Shown: positions 16,392 through 24,480 of the stretch, one piece after another
Position numbering within the stretch: the first letter of the stretch is position 1
How the letters are laid out: each line of letters begins with the position of its first letter
Assembly (NCBI GenBank): GCA_035649435.1
Contig: DASRJO010000196.1
Coordinates: 1-27,234, forward strand
Direction: 5' to 3'
Length of the DNA: 27,234 bases
Origin: DASRJW01 sp035649435
Lineage (GTDB): Bacteria > Krumholzibacteriota > Krumholzibacteriia > G020349025
The notes under the pieces: model-generated
The model's input: the letters and a program-made list of their open reading frames with translations, nothing else
Databases searched by the model: none
What the model was told of the DNA's origin: nothing
Position numbers and translations under genes: made by a program

Positions 16392-17693
16392 ATGAACCAA
16401 CCGGAACCCGCCGCTCTCACCGCCGCTTCAGGACCGACGCAAGCCCCAGCGACCTCTGTCGCCACCGACTTGAAGGTCGTCCTGCGCGACGGGCGCTTCC
16501 GCCTGCTCCTCCTCGCCAATTTCATCAGCACCATCGGCGACTGGCTGACATTCATGGCATTGTTCAGCCTCACGTCGTTTACCTGGAACAAAGGAGTGAG
16601 CGGCATCAGCATCCTGGGCATCGCGTACATGCTGCCCGTGGCCACGCTGTCCCCCGTGGCAGGTGTCTGGGTGGATCGCTGGGGCCTGCGGCGCGTGATG
16701 GTCACGACGTCGGCTGCACGCGCCGTGATCGTGCTCGCCATGGCGGCGTGGCCCCACTTCTGGTCGACGTGCGTATTGCTCTGCGCGCACCAGGTCGTGG
16801 CGTCCTTCTTCAACCCCGCGCAGCACAGCGCTCTGGCGCGCTTGGTGCGGCGCGAGCACTTGTTGGTGGCGAACGCGCTCAACACGCAGGCGGCGCAGTT
16901 GACCAAGATCCTGGGACCCGGAGTCGCCGGGTTGCTGGTCGCCTGGCTCGGACCACGCGGCTGTTTCCAGTTCGACGCCGCCCTGCTTCTCGTTGCCGCT
17001 TTGTTCCTGACACAGCTCCCGCGCCTGCCGGGCATGACCGCGGAGCGTACGAACTTCGCCAGCGAGTTCCGTGTGGGCTTCACATTCCTGCGCGGGACGA
17101 CTCGACTGCGCACCGTCATTCTCCTGCTCATGCTCGGCTTGTGCGCGCTCGGCGGCTTCATTGCCGTGCTGCCGGTGTTCGCACGCGACCAGCTCGGCGC
17201 CGGGCCGCGGGTGATGGGATTTCTGCTGTCGAGCATGGGCGCCGGTGCCGCCATCGGTGCTTTCGCCGTCGCCCACGCGGGAAAGAAATGGGACAAGACC
17301 TGGTGCATCACGAGCGGCGCTTGGATCGCGGCGTTCTCGTTGTGGCTGGTGGCGCAGACCTCGCGTGTGGAGGTGGCGATCGCAGCGACCAGCATTCTCG
17401 GCGTGGGGGTGGTGTTCCTCTTGGTGCCGGCGTACGCACTGCTGCAGGAGGAAACACCGCAGGACCTCCTCGGTCGTGTCGTCAGCTTGGCGATCGCGGC
17501 GCTGTCGATGGCGCAAATGCTGGGGATGGGAGTCATCGGCGGCGCTGCGAGGCGCTGGCGTCCGGTGCACCTCCTGCAAGCGGAGGCGGTGCTCCTGGGC
17601 GCGGCCGCGCTCGTGTTCTTGATTTGGAGCTATGCGCGGCGCAACGGGCGCGCCGGGCGCGCGCGCGAAACGTTCGGGTTGCCGTCGACGTAG
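16392..17693 (+). CDS. MFS transporter, exporter-like (MFS_3 type)
   Basis: 433-residue inner-membrane transporter with about 10-12 hydrophobic helices beginning at about residue 35 (LLLLANFISTIGDWLTFMAL). The loop between helices 2 and 3 carries the MFS motif-A-like sequence GVWVDRWGLRRVM, and LTKILGPGVAGLLVAWLG and the second-half GFLLSSMGAGAAIGA fit the enterobactin-exporter/MFS_3 branch. The N-terminal 28 residues are polar and Ala/Pro/Thr-rich. The substrate cannot be inferred; being divergent from glcD could suggest a link to glycolate but nothing in the sequence proves it. The last 64 bases overlap the converging glycosylase gene. Confidence 0.88.
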   Translation: MNQPEPAALTAASGPTQAPATSVATDLKVVLRDGRFRLLLLANFISTIGDWLTFMALFSLTSFTWNKGVSGISILGIAYMLPVATLSPVAGVWVDRWGLRRVMVTTSAARAVIVLAMAAWPHFWSTCVLLCAHQVVASFFNPAQHSALARLVRREHLLVANALNTQAAQLTKILGPGVAGLLVAWLGPRGCFQFDAALLLVAALFLTQLPRLPGMTAERTNFASEFRVGFTFLRGTTRLRTVILLLMLGLCALGGFIAVLPVFARDQLGAGPRVMGFLLSSMGAGAAIGAFAVAHAGKKWDKTWCITSGAWIAAFSLWLVAQTSRVEVAIAATSILGVGVVFLLVPAYALLQEETPQDLLGRVVSLAIAALSMAQMLGMGVIGGAARRWRPVHLLQAEAVLLGAAALVFLIWSYARRNGRAGRARETFGLPST

Positions 17694-18265
17694 AAGCGCC
17701 AGGCGCGATCTGCATCCTTGCCCGCGTACTCGACCCCGATGCGCGCGCTGCGTACAACTCGTTCACCGCGCTGCAACGTGCCATGCGTCACCCACAGCGG
17801 CGGGACGCGCAGATCCGCGCCGTTGTGCCGGCGTGTGATCGCGAAAGCCCGGCACAGCTTCCCCGGACCGCTGGCGAGCGCCGTCGGTCGCACGAGACCG
17901 CGCAGCCTTCGCATGGATGCGATGCCCTCGACGGGCTCGATCGCACGCACGAGTACGGCCTCCGGTCGGCCCGCAGGCGCGCATACGATGTTCAGCATGT
18001 CATGGACGCCGTAGATGAAGTAGACATACGCGTGGCCGGGCGGCCCGAACATCACGGCGTTGCGTCGCGTGCGCCCCATGCGCGCATGGCAAGCCTGGTC
18101 CTCCATGCCGACGTAGGCTTCCGTTTCGACGATGCGGCCCGTGAGAAGCTGCCTGCCGAGCCGGCGGACCAGCACGCAGCCCAAGAGATCGCGTGCGACC
18201 CGCAGCGCGCCGCGGGCGTAGAATGCCTCGGGCAAGGGGGCTCGTTGCGCTAGGGCCGCGTGCAT
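17630..18265 (-). CDS. DNA-3-methyladenine glycosylase (AAG/Mpg family)
   Basis: 211-residue base-excision repair enzyme removing alkylated and deaminated purines. Family features are the N-terminal FYARGALRVARDLLGCVLVR, GRIVETEAYVG with catalytic Glu at residue 49, DQACHARMGRTRRNAVMFG, the YVYFIYGVHDMLNIV segment carrying the intercalating Tyr region, and ASGPGKLCRAFAI. The ATG at 18265 has GAGGAG five bases upstream; the longer frame to 18769 is antisense to the ETF oxidoreductase gene and is rejected. The family usually ends near NPNVSR; here about 12 extra basic residues follow, inside the 64-base overlap with the MFS gene. Confidence 0.94.
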   Translation of the reverse strand: MHAALAQRAPLPEAFYARGALRVARDLLGCVLVRRLGRQLLTGRIVETEAYVGMEDQACHARMGRTRRNAVMFGPPGHAYVYFIYGVHDMLNIVCAPAGRPEAVLVRAIEPVEGIASMRRLRGLVRPTALASGPGKLCRAFAITRRHNGADLRVPPLWVTHGTLQRGERVVRSARIGVEYAGKDADRAWRFYVDGNPNVSRARPARPLRRA

Positions 18266-18296
18266 CGTCACTCCTCTACGGGCTCGATCCGGCGCG

Positions 18297-18305
18297 ATCC
18301 TAGCA
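18297..18305 (-). promoter_or_regulatory. Possible extended -10 promoter of the glycosylase gene
   Basis: TGC-TAGGAT on the minus strand about 32 bases before the glycosylase ATG forms an extended -10. No convincing -35 is seen. It lies next to the -35 of the opposite promoter. Confidence 0.35.
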
Positions 18306-18309
18306 AAGC

Positions 18310-18338
18310 TTGACAGCAACGCCTCCGGTCCAGACGAT
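18310..18338 (+). promoter_or_regulatory. Possible promoter of the ETF-ubiquinone oxidoreductase gene
   Basis: A perfect -35 TTGACA at 18310-18315 is followed after 17 bases by GACGAT at 18333-18338, a weak -10 that keeps the conserved A at position 2 and AT at the end. The start codon is about 40 bases downstream. Confidence 0.45.
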
Positions 18339-18379
18339 GGGGAGGGTGTGCGGATCTTTCGAGCCCTTGGAGGATGTCG

Positions 18380-20068
18380 ATGCCGCCGGTCGAACGCGAG
18401 GTTCTGGAAGCAGACGTGCTCTTCGTCGGCGGCGGCCCCGCCTCGCTCGCAGGCGCATTGCACCTGGCAAATCTGGTGCGCCAGCATGACGAGAACGTGG
18501 CCGCCACGGGCTCCGGGCGCGCTCTCGGCGAGGTGCAGATCGTCGTCATCGAAAAGGGCAGCGAGATCGGCATGCACTCGCTGTCGGGCGCCGTTCTCGA
18601 TCCACGTGCATTGCGCGAGTTGATGCCGGACTTCGAGACGCAAGGGTTCCCGCACGAAGGCGCCGTGCGCGCCGACAGCGTCCACTTCCTCACCGAGCGC
18701 GGGCAGTTCAAGTTTCCGATCACGCCGCCACCGCTCCGCAACCATGGCAACTACATCATTTCCTTGCACAAGGTGACGCGCTGGCTGGCCACCAAGGTCG
18801 AAGCAGCCGGTGTCAACGTCTTCGCTGGATTCCCAGGTGCCGAAATTCTGTATGACGGCGCTCGCGTCGTCGGCGTGCGCACGGGCGACCGTGGCTTGGA
18901 CAAGCGCGGCGAGGCCAAGAGTAATTTCGAGCCGGGCATCGACATCCGCGCGCGCGTGACGGTCCTCGGCGAGGGCCCGCGCGGCAATCTGACCAAGCAG
19001 CTATTGCCGCGGCTCGAGCTCGATCGCGATTCGTTGCCGCAGATCTATTCGACCGGCGTCAAGGAGCTGTGGAAGCTCGCGCCCGGCAGCCTGGCCGGCG
19101 GGCGTGTGATCCACACGCTGGGGTGGCCGACTCCCAACGATATGTGGGGAGGTGGCTTCGCCTACGACATGGCCGGCGATCTCATCTCGCTCGGCTATGT
19201 CACCGGGCTCGACTACAAGCATCCCGAAACCGATCCGCACATGCTGTTCCAGAAATGGAAGACGCACCCCTTCATCGCTCGTCTGCTGGCAGGCGGCGAG
19301 ATGATCGCGTACGGTGCCAAGACCATCTCCGAAGGTGGCTACTACACGATGCCCCGCATGTACGCCGATGGCGTGCTGTTGGTCGGCGAATCGGCAGGCC
19401 TTTTGAATGCCATGCGCCTCAAGGGCGTGCACCTGGCGATGAAATCGGGGATGCTGGCCGCGGAAACACTCCTCGACGCGCTCACGAAGGGCGACGCGAG
19501 CGCCGAGGTGCTGCGCGGCTATCAGGAGCGTTTCGAGCGCAGCTGGGCTCACGACGAGCTCTACCGCGTCCGCAATTTCCGCCAGGGGTACGCCAACGGT
19601 CTGGTCCCGGGTCTCATGCACACCGGCGTCCAGATGCTGACGGGCGGCCGCGGCCTGTTCGACCGCCGGCGCATCGACGCCGACTACACGCACATGCGCA
19701 CTCGCGCGCAGCTCGGCGGCACGCAGCCCCCGCCGCCCATCGCACTCGACGAGAAGCTCACTTTCAAAAAGCTCACCGATGTGTACTTGTCCGGCACGGC
19801 GCACGAAGAAGATCAGCCTTGTCACTTGCGCATCGCCGACTTCGACATCTGCAACAATCGCTGCACGGCGGAATATGGCAACCCCTGCCAGCACTTCTGC
19901 CCCGCCAGCGTCTACGAGATGGCCGAGAAGACCCCGGGGCGCCGCGAGCTGGTGGTCAACTTCACCAACTGCGTGCACTGCAAGACTTGCGACATCATGG
20001 ATCCGTATCAGATCATCCAATGGGTCACCCCAGAAGGTGGCGGCGGTCCGAACTACGTCAACCTGTGA
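18380..20068 (+). CDS. Electron transfer flavoprotein-ubiquinone oxidoreductase (ETF-QO)
   Basis: 562-residue membrane-associated flavoprotein that moves electrons from reduced ETF (fed by acyl-CoA and other dehydrogenases) to ubiquinone. The N-terminus has the FAD dinucleotide motif VLFVGGGPASLAGA; the middle has GMHSLSGAVLDPRAL, the quinone/FAD region and GWPTPNDMWGGGFAY; the C-terminus carries the single 4Fe-4S cluster with cysteines in CNNRCTAEYGNPCQHFCP and CVHCKTCDIMDP and ends GGGGPNYVNL, the family's standard end. Two ATG codons lie six bases apart; the second (18380) is six bases from GGAGG and is preferred to 18374. The ETF alpha and beta genes are not in the window. Confidence 0.96.
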   Translation: MPPVEREVLEADVLFVGGGPASLAGALHLANLVRQHDENVAATGSGRALGEVQIVVIEKGSEIGMHSLSGAVLDPRALRELMPDFETQGFPHEGAVRADSVHFLTERGQFKFPITPPPLRNHGNYIISLHKVTRWLATKVEAAGVNVFAGFPGAEILYDGARVVGVRTGDRGLDKRGEAKSNFEPGIDIRARVTVLGEGPRGNLTKQLLPRLELDRDSLPQIYSTGVKELWKLAPGSLAGGRVIHTLGWPTPNDMWGGGFAYDMAGDLISLGYVTGLDYKHPETDPHMLFQKWKTHPFIARLLAGGEMIAYGAKTISEGGYYTMPRMYADGVLLVGESAGLLNAMRLKGVHLAMKSGMLAAETLLDALTKGDASAEVLRGYQERFERSWAHDELYRVRNFRQGYANGLVPGLMHTGVQMLTGGRGLFDRRRIDADYTHMRTRAQLGGTQPPPPIALDEKLTFKKLTDVYLSGTAHEEDQPCHLRIADFDICNNRCTAEYGNPCQHFCPASVYEMAEKTPGRRELVVNFTNCVHCKTCDIMDPYQIIQWVTPEGGGGPNYVNL

Positions 20069-20075
20069 TGTCACG

Positions 20076-20645
20076 ATGACCAGCCCGCACTTGCACAGCG
20101 ACCCCACCCGCTACGCCTTTTGCCCCCGCTGCGGCGCCGCGCTGACTCGGCGCGTGGTCAAAGCCGGCGAGCCCGAACGCCTCGTGTGCAGTGCGTGCGA
20201 TTTCATCTTCTTTCTCGATCCCAAGCTGGCGGCAGGATGCATCATCGAGCACGAGGGCGGCATCGTCTTGCTGAAGCGCGCCATCGAGCCAGGGTATGGC
20301 AAGTGGGTGTTCCCGGGCGGCTACGTCGATCGTGGCGAATCGGTCCCCGACGCGGCCCGGCGTGAAGTGGAAGAAGAGGTGTGCTTGCAGGTGGAGCTCG
20401 GCGACCTCGTGGGCATCTACTCCTACACGGGACGGCCGATCGTCGTCGTCGTCTATGCGGCGCGCGTGGTGGCTGGAAAGTTGGCGGCGGCCGACGAAGC
20501 GCTCGAAGCGGGCACCTTCGCCGCCGCCGACCTGCCGTGGGACGAGCTCGCGTTCACCAGTACCTTTGACGCGCTGTCGGACTACCTGCAGCGCTTGTAC
20601 GACTTGCAGCCGCCAGCTGGGAGCCGCAAACCGCTGCCGTTCTGA
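20076..20645 (+). CDS. Nudix hydrolase with N-terminal zinc ribbon
   Basis: 189 residues. A zinc ribbon (C16-x2-C19 and C38-x2-C41) precedes a Nudix fold at about 50-165, an arrangement seen in NADH pyrophosphatase-like and ADP-ribose/nucleotide pyrophosphatase-like enzymes. The Nudix box starts at G82 and reads GYVDRGE then RREVEEEVCL; the usual Gly near the end of the box is Cys103, while the catalytic REVEEE glutamates are intact. The ATG at 20076 lies 7 bases after the ETF-QO stop, so it is probably cotranslated; there is no strong ribosome site. Substrate cannot be assigned; NAD-type dinucleotides are a reasonable guess. Confidence 0.88.
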   Translation: MTSPHLHSDPTRYAFCPRCGAALTRRVVKAGEPERLVCSACDFIFFLDPKLAAGCIIEHEGGIVLLKRAIEPGYGKWVFPGGYVDRGESVPDAARREVEEEVCLQVELGDLVGIYSYTGRPIVVVVYAARVVAGKLAAADEALEAGTFAAADLPWDELAFTSTFDALSDYLQRLYDLQPPAGSRKPLPF

Positions 20646-20829
20646 CCCGCAGCCGACAAGCGTATCCCCCATCAAATCTTCGAGATCCGCGGGCACGGAA
20701 GCTGCTGCTCCGCGTTTCCACAGGCAATCCGGATACGTCCGAACGCAATTTGCAGCAACCGACGGGAACGGCGTGGTAGGACGCGGTCTGCGCCCAGACG
20801 CCCTCGCTTCCAGACTCGAGGAGGCGCCG

Positions 20830-22389
20830 ATGCGGAATATTTTCGAGCGCATCGGCGCGGGACCGGCGCTGCACGGAACCGCGAGCACGGTGAGCAAGGT
20901 GCTCGGCCTGGCGTTGCTGCTGCTCTATGGCCGCGTGCTCCCGCCTGCCGATTTCGGTGTGCTCGTTCTCCTCTACCTCACGACCTACCTGCTCGATGCG
21001 CTCGCGGTTCAGGGTCTGACGGCCAAGGTGCTGCGCCAGCAGGGGCTCGAGCACGACGAAGCCACCCGCCGCATTGTGGTCACGACGGCATTCCTGCACA
21101 CATTGGCGTGCGCCGGTGTGCTCCTCGGTGTCACAGCGCTCGCCGCCGAGCCGCTCAGCGTTCTCTTCCTCGGCGACCGGCGCTGGGGACCGTTGCTGCA
21201 GCTCCTGTGCGTGGCAGGAATCTTTCGCGCGGCGCAAAACGTGCCGCGCCAGATGCTGCGCGCGCGTGGCCGGCAACGTGCGTTGGACATCTTGAAGCTT
21301 GCCGATGCCTTGATGGCGGCGACGTTGAATGGCGTGCTGGTCATTGGATTGGATCTCGGGTTGCGCGGCGTCGTCTATGCCGAAGTGCTGCGCGAAATCT
21401 TCTTCGCTCTCGTGCTCGCAACGACCCTGCGTCGCGATCTGTCGCGCTCCGGTTCGACCAGTGCGTTACATGCGCTCCTGCGCGACGGCCTGCCGCGCCT
21501 GCGCCGCGAATTGCCGGCCATGGTGTTGACCGCCAACGACCGTTACTTCCTGGCCTTCTGGGGCTCGCTCGTGCACCTGGGAACCTACGGATTCGCGCTG
21601 CGGTTGGCGCACGTGCTGGTGGATTTCGTCGTGCAGCCGCTCCTGGGTCTCGTGTCGGCATTGCGCCGCGATGATCACAGCCCCGATGGCGACAGCCGCG
21701 TCGTGCTCGGACGTTTCCTGACCTACTTCGTCGCGTTGTCGGGTCTCGCCGCACTGGCGATCGCCGTGTTCACACCGTCGCTGCTGCGCATCGTCTGCCA
21801 CCCCGAGTACGAGGGCGCCGCTTGGGTCCTGCCGCTGCTGCTCATCGCTCTGCTCATCGCCGGAGTGCAGAAGCTGCTCTTGGCCGGCTTGCATCTCGAC
21901 AACCAGGTCCCCATCTACGTCCGACGCGCCACGGCCGCGGCCACATTGCTGAGCCTGGCGGGGAACTCGCTCTTCGTGCCGCGACATGGCGCCCTGGGCG
22001 CTGCGTTCACCGCGGTGCTGGCTCAGGCGCTGCTCTGCGGCACGGCGATTGTCGCTGCACGCCGACAGACCGTGCTGTGCTTCGAGCCGAGCCGATTGGC
22101 CAAGGTGGTGTCGGCGCTTCTCTGCAGCTTCTACATCGCCGGCTTCGTCATGCCAGAAAACTTGATCGGACAGATCGCGGCGGCGTGGGCCATGGTGCTT
22201 CTCTACCCCGCGCTCCTCGGCGTCTTCGGCTTCTACACCGTGACAGAAATCGACCGCCTGCGCGACCTGCTCAATCATCGCATCGTCCCCGCCAAGGCGC
22301 CGGTCGCATCGGCCACTGCACCCATCCCCGCGACCTCGGCAGAAACGAGCGACGAGCTCGTAGGTGCCGGGGCGTCGCGCGACGACTGA
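20830..22389 (+). CDS. Polysaccharide flippase (Wzx-like, oligosaccharide exporter family)
   Basis: 519-residue inner-membrane protein with about 12-14 hydrophobic helices. The start TVSKVLGLALLLLYGRVLPPADFGVLVLL is typical of Wzx/MATE-like polysaccharide exporters (PF13440/PF01943), with further GRQRALDILKLAD and the paired helices after TANDRYFLAFWGS. Its likely role is flipping lipid-linked glycan units across the membrane. The frame extends to 20296 but the ATG at 20830 has GAGGAGG five bases upstream. The C-terminal 50 residues are polar and Ala/Pro/Thr-rich. Glycosyltransferases are absent here, so it may be an outlying member of a polysaccharide region that continues beyond the right edge. 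Confidence 0.85.
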   Translation: MRNIFERIGAGPALHGTASTVSKVLGLALLLLYGRVLPPADFGVLVLLYLTTYLLDALAVQGLTAKVLRQQGLEHDEATRRIVVTTAFLHTLACAGVLLGVTALAAEPLSVLFLGDRRWGPLLQLLCVAGIFRAAQNVPRQMLRARGRQRALDILKLADALMAATLNGVLVIGLDLGLRGVVYAEVLREIFFALVLATTLRRDLSRSGSTSALHALLRDGLPRLRRELPAMVLTANDRYFLAFWGSLVHLGTYGFALRLAHVLVDFVVQPLLGLVSALRRDDHSPDGDSRVVLGRFLTYFVALSGLAALAIAVFTPSLLRIVCHPEYEGAAWVLPLLLIALLIAGVQKLLLAGLHLDNQVPIYVRRATAAATLLSLAGNSLFVPRHGALGAAFTAVLAQALLCGTAIVAARRQTVLCFEPSRLAKVVSALLCSFYIAGFVMPENLIGQIAAAWAMVLLYPALLGVFGFYTVTEIDRLRDLLNHRIVPAKAPVASATAPIPATSAETSDELVGAGASRDD

Positions 22390-22444
22390 GATCACTCGCC
22401 TCGAGCTGCATGCCGCACATGTGGGGCTCGCTCGTCGAGCCGAC

Positions 22445-23806
22445 TCACTGCGCCGTCAGGCTAGCGACGGTTTCCACGTGATAGGTATGCGGGAACATGT
22501 CGACCGGCTGCACGCGCTGCAGGCGATAGCGATCGTCGCGACACAGGAGCTGCAGGTCGCGCGCTAGCGTGCTCGGGTTGCACGAGACGTAGAGAATGCG
22601 CGCCGGCTGCCAGCGCCGCAGCCCCTGGACGACATCCGGATGCAGCCCTGCGCGCGGCGGATCGGCCACGACGAGGTCGGGCCGCGCGTCCGCGTGCTGG
22701 CGTATGTAATCGCGCACATCCGCCGCCACGAAGCGGCAATTGCCGATGGCATTCAACGCCGCGTTCCGCTCGGCATCCGCCACCGCGCTTGCGACCTGCT
22801 CGATGCCGGTGACCTTGCCCGCCTGTCGCGCCAAGGACAGCGCGATCGCTCCGGTGCCGGCATACAGGTCGACGACGTTCTCGGCGGCGCCCATCGACGC
22901 CCACTCCGTCAACAAGGCGAACATCTTCTCCGCTTGCTTCGGGTTGGGCTGGAAGAACGACCCGGCGCTGACCTTGAAGCGCAGGCCGCCGACGGTGTCT
23001 TCGATCTCGCCCGTGCCATGCAGGACATCGACGCGTTCGCCGGTCGCGATCATGGCGCGCCCGGTGTTGATCGTGCGAACGATGCTGCGCAGGCTGGGGA
23101 ATTCGCTCGTCAACGCCTCGACGAGCTGCTGCTGGTTCGGCAACGTTCCCGCATTCGTCACCAGGTTGATCAGCATCTCCCCGCTGCTCTTGCCCTCGCG
23201 CAGCACCAGATGGCGCCAGAAGCCGACGTGACGGCGTCCGTGATAGGCGGGCAATCCCGACCGCGTCGCCAGTTCGCGCACCCGCGACACCACGCGATTC
23301 GATGTTTCCGACATCAGGAAGCACGCTTCGAGATCGAAGATGCGGTCGTAGGTTCCCGGCATGTGCAGGCCGAGCACGATGCGTGACTCGTCGCCGTCAA
23401 AAAAGCTGAACTCCATCTTGTTGCGGTAGTAGAAGGGCTGTGGCGACGCGAGCGCGAGCGGCATCTCGAGGTCACGGAAGCCGCCGAGACGCTCGAGCGC
23501 CTCGGCCACGAGTCGCGTCTTGACCTGGAGCTGCGCCGCGTAGTCCAGCTCTTGCCAGACGCAGCCGCCGCACACGGCCAGATGGCTGCAGCGCCCGGGC
23601 GTGCGCTCCGGAGCTGGGCGCAGGACTTCCATGGCGCGGGCCTGCACGAAGTTGCGCTTGACCTTGCGCACCTGCGCGCGCACGCGTTCACCCGGAATCG
23701 CCTTCTCGACGAAGACGACGATACCGTCGTGATGCGCCACGCCATGGCCTTCGAGGGCGGCGCGTTCGACTTCGAGCTCGAGTTCTTGTCCGCGGCGGAT
23801 TTGCAT
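22445..23806 (-). CDS. rlmD: 23S rRNA (uracil-C5)-methyltransferase, RlmD/RumA type
   Basis: 453-residue SAM-dependent enzyme that makes 5-methyluridine in 23S rRNA (position 1939 in E. coli for RlmD). It has an N-terminal TRAM domain (about 1-60), a 4Fe-4S site (C73, C79, C82 and C162), and a C-terminal methyltransferase domain with SAM motif VVDLYAGTGAIAL (311-323), DPPRAGLHP and catalytic C409 in YVSCNPSTLARDL, ending with the HVETVASL general-base Glu. The name RlmD is by family convention; related RlmC/TrmA enzymes share this fold. No Shine-Dalgarno sequence precedes the ATG at 23806; a long hairpin lies just upstream instead. Confidence 0.9.
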   Translation of the reverse strand: MQIRRGQELELEVERAALEGHGVAHHDGIVVFVEKAIPGERVRAQVRKVKRNFVQARAMEVLRPAPERTPGRCSHLAVCGGCVWQELDYAAQLQVKTRLVAEALERLGGFRDLEMPLALASPQPFYYRNKMEFSFFDGDESRIVLGLHMPGTYDRIFDLEACFLMSETSNRVVSRVRELATRSGLPAYHGRRHVGFWRHLVLREGKSSGEMLINLVTNAGTLPNQQQLVEALTSEFPSLRSIVRTINTGRAMIATGERVDVLHGTGEIEDTVGGLRFKVSAGSFFQPNPKQAEKMFALLTEWASMGAAENVVDLYAGTGAIALSLARQAGKVTGIEQVASAVADAERNAALNAIGNCRFVAADVRDYIRQHADARPDLVVADPPRAGLHPDVVQGLRRWQPARILYVSCNPSTLARDLQLLCRDDRYRLQRVQPVDMFPHTYHVETVASLTAQ

Positions 23807-23817
23807 GGGAAGGACCG

Positions 23818-23846
23818 GCGCTGGCCGGGCAAGTCCCGGCCAGCGC
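23818..23846 (-). terminator. Perfect 12-bp hairpin between yceI and rlmD genes
   Basis: GCGCTGGCCGGG (23818-23829) pairs with CCCGGCCAGCGC (23835-23846) around a 5-base loop. It is 16 bases after the YceI stop and 11 bases before the rlmD ATG, on the same transcribed strand. There is no following T-run. It may end YceI transcription, or regulate entry into rlmD if read through. Confidence 0.5.
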
Positions 23847-23862
23847 TGGGCGCTCGGAAGCG

Positions 23863-24480
23863 CTACGTCGCCTTCCGCTTGGCCTCGATGGGAAAGTCGA
23901 TGGTGACCTCGTCACTCAGCAACGTGCCGCCCGAGTCGAGCGTCTTGTTCCAGGTGATGCCGAAGTCCTGGCGATTGATCTTGGTGGTCGCGTTGAACCC
24001 GGCCACACGGCCACCGCTGGTGTCGCCGAACCCGAGCACCTCGAGGTCGATGACCACTGGCTTGGTGACGCCGCGCATGGTGAGATCCCCGTGCACCTTG
24101 AACATGTTTGCCTTGTCGGTCTTCTCGATCTTCGTGCTCTTGAACGTCAAGGTCGGATACTTGACGGCATCGAAGAAATCGGCGCTGCGAAGGTGCTCAT
24201 CGCGCCCTTCATGACTGGTGTTGATGCTCGCGGCCTGGATGGTGAGCTCCACCGAAGATTTCGTCGGCTCTGCCTCGTCCCAGGTCACGGCGCCGCTCAA
24301 GTCGTCGAAGCGCCCGGTCACTTGGGTGAACAGGTGGCGGATCTTGAAACCGGCCATGCTGTGGTTCTTGTCGATCTGGAAGACCTCGGGAGCCGCGCTC
24401 ACCGTCGGCGTCAAACCCGGCGACGACAAAGCGACGAGCGCTAGCAACAACCAGAATCCAGCCAGGATACGTGCCTTCAT
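23863..24480 (-). CDS. YceI family periplasmic protein
   Basis: 205 residues with a clear signal peptide (hydrophobic segment FWLLLALVALSSPG, probable cut after PTVSAAP). The mature part matches the YceI lipocalin-like fold: QIDKNHSMAGFKIRHLF, FDDLSGAVTWDE, INTSHEGRDEHLRSADFFDA, YPTLTFKSTKIE, LTMRGVTKPVVIDLEVLG and the final RQDFGITWNKTLDSGGTLLSDEV are typical. YceI proteins bind long isoprenoid chains such as octaprenyl pyrophosphate in the structures studied and are linked to stress; the ligand here is unknown. The ATG at 24480 has AAAGGAG seven bases upstream. A gene-free stretch of almost 1 kb lies upstream. Confidence 0.93.
   Translation of the reverse strand: MKARILAGFWLLLALVALSSPGLTPTVSAAPEVFQIDKNHSMAGFKIRHLFTQVTGRFDDLSGAVTWDEAEPTKSSVELTIQAASINTSHEGRDEHLRSADFFDAVKYPTLTFKSTKIEKTDKANMFKVHGDLTMRGVTKPVVIDLEVLGFGDTSGGRVAGFNATTKINRQDFGITWNKTLDSGGTLLSDEVTIDFPIEAKRKAT

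Noticed and set aside
14732..18253. An uninterrupted plus-strand reading frame of 1173 codons
   Set aside because: It runs antisense to glcD/glcE and out of frame through the MFS gene and glycosylase, all of which have strong family motifs. The translated product is Arg/His/Ala-rich and without domains, typical of a shadow frame in GC-rich DNA.
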